Source: Methanosarcina vacuolata Z-761
Lineage (GTDB): Archaea > Halobacteriota > Methanosarcinia > Methanosarcinales > Methanosarcinaceae
Reading direction: 5' to 3'
DNA length: 64,000 nt
Assembly (NCBI RefSeq): GCF_000969905.1
Contig: NZ_CP009520.1
Coordinates: 3,906,001-3,970,000 of the forward strand
The notes below the pieces were generated by a model. The model made no database searches and was not told where the DNA came from. It saw only the letters and a list, made by a program, of their open reading frames with translations. Both the position numbers and the translations under genes were made by a program. Shown here piece by piece: positions 61,319-64,000 of this stretch. Numbering within the stretch: position 1 is the stretch's first letter; the number at the start of each line of letters is the position of its first letter.

Positions 61319-62036
61319 TATTTACTCACCATCCATACTCTAATTTTTAGCATTTGTTAGTTAGAGAGAAGATTTCATCTCTGATGGAAGCGACATACTT
61401 TGGCATAAATTGTACTCAAAATTACCTTTTTATATACCAAAAAATCCAGTAAGATAAAATCTCATGTCTCTAAATCTATACAAATTTTGTTCGTTTTTAA
61501 TTGAGTAAATCCATAACGGTATACCTTACTATAGTTGCTCTTCTTTATATACTTTAGTATGTAATATATTTTGTTTTAAAAAACAGATTAAATAAATGTG
61601 TAAATATTATATGAAAAAATACTCTAAATTTCATACTAGCTTTATTCAAAAAAATATTCTAAATTATTATACAAATTTTATTTCAAAAATAACATTTTTT
61701 TCAAATTGTATAAAATCGTTTTCTATGTTTTATGAAAGATTAAAACTTAGATGGTAATTCCCAACATGTAACTTATAACTCTACACTTATAAATAATTAT
61801 TTATGTGACGTTCACAGCGTTTAACTTTCGCAAGTGGTCAGCTTGGATAAGACAACATCGATAATTGTCTTTGAGCTCATCCCAAAACCAATTTTATTTC
61901 CACATCAGAAAGAGTTTCCAAATTATTATTCAGGGTCTGGAGCTCAATTGATAATCCAGAATATGATATTCAGAGAAGCAATTTTGAGTTTTGGGACCAG
62001 CTCTTTATTAAGATTCAATTCTCAAACTTGCGCTGT
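61319..62036. other. Upstream region of the gas vesicle cluster
   Basis: About 720 very AT-rich bases between gvpA and the DUF2892 gene. It holds the putative gvpA promoter and a second TATA-like CTTTATATACTTT at 61543-61555 (minus strand AAAGTATATAAAG). Runs such as AAAAATATTCTAAATTATTA recur loosely near 61620-61660. No gene is supported. Confidence 0.55.
61425..61440 (-). promoter_or_regulatory. Putative gvpA TATA box
   Basis: On the minus strand TTGGTATATAAAAAGG is a strong archaeal TATA-box candidate, about 110 bases upstream of the first gvpA start, giving a leader of roughly 85 bases. Confidence 0.55.
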
Positions 62037-62474
62037 TTAATTGCTCTCCTGAGGTGCAATTTTTTCAGAATCTCTGCGTAAAGCTTTAAGTGCATATTTT
62101 TCCAGATCTATTTCCGGTCTCGTACGAAAGCCAAATCTTCTTAGTATAGATACAGGAGGGCACCAGCCCTGCACAGCGTACATGAGCAGGAAGGTTGAAG
62201 CCATTGTAGGCAAAATAAGCCATATTTTGCTTCTTTTTAAGCCAAGTATTATTCCAATTAAAGAAACTGTAGATGCGCGAATTTCCATAATGCGTCCTAT
62301 ATCCCACTCCTTATCAAGTTCTTCAATCCTTTTGCCTATTTCATAGTCGGTTTTGCTTGCATAAAACCTGACCATTGCAGCTATCTCTGTATCTATTGCC
62401 TGGTTAATCTCAGGAGGTGTATTCGCCCGTACCCTATCTCCTCTTATGAGTTCGCTGTAATTGCTCACTTCCAT
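62037..62474 (-). CDS. DUF2892-like small membrane protein
   Basis: 145 residues. The first 75 are soluble with a charged helix (YEIGKRIEELDKEWDIGRIM). Two hydrophobic helices follow (TVSLIGIILGLKRSKIWLIL and STFLLMYAVQGWCPPVSILR). The GWCPPVSILRRFGFRT segment is the conserved end of DUF2892 domains, also found fused to rhodanese in YgaP. No catalytic rhodanese part is present. Function unknown; probably in the cytoplasmic membrane. Confidence 0.8.
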   Translation of the reverse strand: MEVSNYSELIRGDRVRANTPPEINQAIDTEIAAMVRFYASKTDYEIGKRIEELDKEWDIGRIMEIRASTVSLIGIILGLKRSKIWLILPTMASTFLLMYAVQGWCPPVSILRRFGFRTRPEIDLEKYALKALRRDSEKIAPQESN

Positions 62475-62741
62475 AAAATTCCCCCTCTTAACAATCTTTT
62501 TTCAAATAATCAGACCTGAGTTGCTTTATCAGACCTGAGTATTCTTTCCTAAAAGGGGTAGAGGTACACGAATATAAAGTTAATCAGAAAAACTTAGTTT
62601 TAAGACTTGATTTTGTAAACGAAAAAGAAGTGAACACACTTTTTCCCCGTTTTTGTTTGTTTTCTAAGCTGTTGCAAGAAAAAATGAATTTTTACATATT
62701 AAGAAAGGGTTCTTTTTGGGAATCCTTACTTATCTCCTATT

Positions 62742-63611
62742 TCATAACTCGATTAGTCCATTGGGGTAATAAATTACCTCTGTTCCTTTAAAATATATGC
62801 CTCCAGGATGTCTGTATCCATTTGACCCACTCCAGTCAAAATTCAGCCAGTACTGAAGTTTCCCATCTTTAAGTTCTCTTCCTGAGTACCAGATATTTTC
62901 AGCATAGTAATATCTGCCCTGTAAATACCTGAGGATTTCAGACGCAGTTTCCTTGTCGTCTCCGATGTAAAGTTCAGGATAGGCGTGTCCGTAGCTCTCG
63001 TTTGTTGCAGTAACGACTCTTGTATTGAACCCCATATTTTTTAAAAGGGCAGACATGACTATGGAATAGTCGTCACAGTCTCCTTTATAACCTTCTTTTA
63101 TAGTCTGAGAGGCATCAAAGAAAAACTCGCCGTTTTTTTCATAACGATACTCCCAATGCTTGTTCACGTAATCAAAAACATCACAGGCGTCTTTAATATT
63201 GTATCCTGAGGTCTTTCCAGTTATATTGAAAACTTCGGATGCGATTTTCTCATTTTCTGACCCAATACCTCTCTGGAGATTCACGGACAATAGTCTGTAT
63301 TCCCTGGGATATACGACGTTTGTTTTTTCTTCATGATAAGTAGGAACCTCTGGTATTTCAGAAGACGTCGAATCGACCAGGTATACAGTGCTCTCATTCT
63401 TTTCGGTCTTATTCTGGTCTTCCAATCCTGTCTCATCATACAAAGGGTTATTCGTTCCGTTAGGTGTTAAATTCTGTAAATCCTTTGCCAGATCTTCGGA
63501 GTTTAGACCTGCAACAGGAATATTATCGGTAGCGTCAGGATATATACATCCGGAAGCAAATGCAAAAAGAAGAAGTAGACTTAAAAATTTAAAATAGTTC
63601 ATCCTGATCAC
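62742..63611 (-). CDS. Transglutaminase-like lipoprotein
   Basis: 289 residues. A signal peptide (FLSLLLLFAFASGC) ends in a lipobox-like AFASGC, so the mature protein is probably lipid-anchored outside the cell. Residues about 25-95 are a Thr/Ser/Asn-rich linker. The C-terminal domain has a transglutaminase/protease-like triad: Cys in YKGDCDDYSIVMSALLKNMG, His in SYGHAYPELYIGDD, and Asp in WLNFDWSG, as in archaeal DUF553-type domains. It may cut or crosslink surface protein. Start could be Met1 or Met4. Confidence 0.85.
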   Translation of the reverse strand: MIRMNYFKFLSLLLLFAFASGCIYPDATDNIPVAGLNSEDLAKDLQNLTPNGTNNPLYDETGLEDQNKTEKNESTVYLVDSTSSEIPEVPTYHEEKTNVVYPREYRLLSVNLQRGIGSENEKIASEVFNITGKTSGYNIKDACDVFDYVNKHWEYRYEKNGEFFFDASQTIKEGYKGDCDDYSIVMSALLKNMGFNTRVVTATNESYGHAYPELYIGDDKETASEILRYLQGRYYYAENIWYSGRELKDGKLQYWLNFDWSGSNGYRHPGGIYFKGTEVIYYPNGLIEL

Positions 63612-63720
63612 TCTGTCGACTTCCTGGATACATATAATTGAAATAAAATACAGTGCAAAGAAGGTATTAATTTATAATGCAGATTTTGTAGCTATAAACC
63701 TGCAAAGTATAAATTTGTAA

Positions 63721-64000
63721 CCTTAATTCCCAAATTTTAAGCGCATACTTTTTGTATCCCTATTTTGCTCATTTAATTCGTGTGCAGATGCATACTAACT
63801 TACTCATTTCCAAACAACAATTCAAAAACTATCTATACTATTATGCGCTTATTATATAAGCGCATGAAGTCTATCCTCCGCATCAAGAAAATAAATGGAA
63901 TTGAGTACTGGTACGAAGATATTCCTTATTACGATAAGGAAAAGAAACAAATTCGCCATAAATCCAAATATGTTGGCAGAAACATAAACGGTAAACCTGT
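63721..64000 (+). mobile_element. Second copy of the IS1634-like element (truncated by window end)
   Basis: From CCTTAATTCCCAAATTTTAA at 63721 the sequence matches the right-hand end of the 32696-34442 element read in reverse, through the start of the transposase gene. Several substitutions distinguish the copies (for example ATGCATACTAACTTACTC here versus ATGCATGCGAACTTATTC). The rest lies outside the window. Confidence 0.88.
63866..64000 (+). CDS. IS1634-family-like transposase, 5' fragment
   Basis: The open frame begins MKSILRIKKINGIEYWYEDI and continues to the window end (45 codons). It is nearly identical to the transposase at 32713-34299 (Ile for Thr at residue 4), which supports ATG 34299 as the start there. 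Confidence 0.9.

Overview
The window looks like chromosomal DNA of a Methanosarcina, most like the M. barkeri / M. vacuolata group. The basis is the coenzyme F430 (cfb) gene set, an archaeal oligosaccharyltransferase (AglB), Mre11-Rad50, an archaeal tRNA-splicing endonuclease, archaeal TATA boxes, long AT-rich intergenic regions full of small repeats, an IS1634-like element and a gas vesicle cluster. The species is an inference; no rRNA is present to settle it.

Layout. (1) 1-5704, minus strand: surface polysaccharide genes (GT4 glycosyltransferase, coiled-coil methyltransferase, Wzt-like ATPase with C-terminal domain, Wzm-like permease, second GT4), consistent with ABC-transporter-dependent glycan export with a methyl cap. 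(2) 5705-17000: aglB, a TrkA-N/DHH phosphoesterase, NAD(P)HX repair enzyme, moaC, PRPP synthetase, two methanosarcinal unknowns and a CDIN1/TPD-type nuclease. (3) 17152-22781: rad50 and mre11, overlapping. (4) 23286-27278: a large DUF4062/NB-ARC STAND protein with fifteen near-identical 36-residue repeats, followed by DJ-1/PfpI, PHP, hflX (apparently starting at ATT), a DUF2209-like gene and endA. (5) 32462-38580: AT-rich island with a complete IS, a 278-bp inverted-repeat element and a NACHT/pentapeptide/WD40 STAND protein. (6) 38599-44393: cfbB-cfbC-cfbD-cfbE-cfbA, the F430 pathway from sirohydrochlorin. (7) P1B metal ATPase, then amt-glnK, DUF2267, an unknown and a PadR-like regulator. (8) 52045-61318, minus strand: gas vesicle cluster in the order gvpA-gvpA-gvpA, coiled-coil protein, gvpN, gvpO, gvpF, gvpG, unknown, gvpJ, gvpH, gvpK, decayed gvpK copy, gvpL, and a GvpA-like protein fused to a PH/GRAM-like domain. 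(9) DUF2892 membrane protein, transglutaminase-like lipoprotein, and the 5' part of a second IS copy running off the end.

The noncoding DNA is unusually structured. Short tandem arrays of unrelated sequence (units 12, 14, 15-16, 17, 18, 19, 23 and 26 bp) repeatedly lie just upstream of genes, in four cases between a TATA-like box and the start codon. At least four dispersed inverted-repeat or MITE-like families are present. Several housekeeping proteins (AglB, Mre11, CfbE, GvpN) carry low-complexity insertions that look like in-frame repeat expansions. The most interesting protein observations are the GvpA-like/PH-like fusion, the zinc-ribbon GvpJ, the two STAND proteins, and the coiled-coil methyltransferase beside Wzm/Wzt, which may be a WbdD-like chain terminator. 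No rRNA, tRNA or CRISPR array was recognised.
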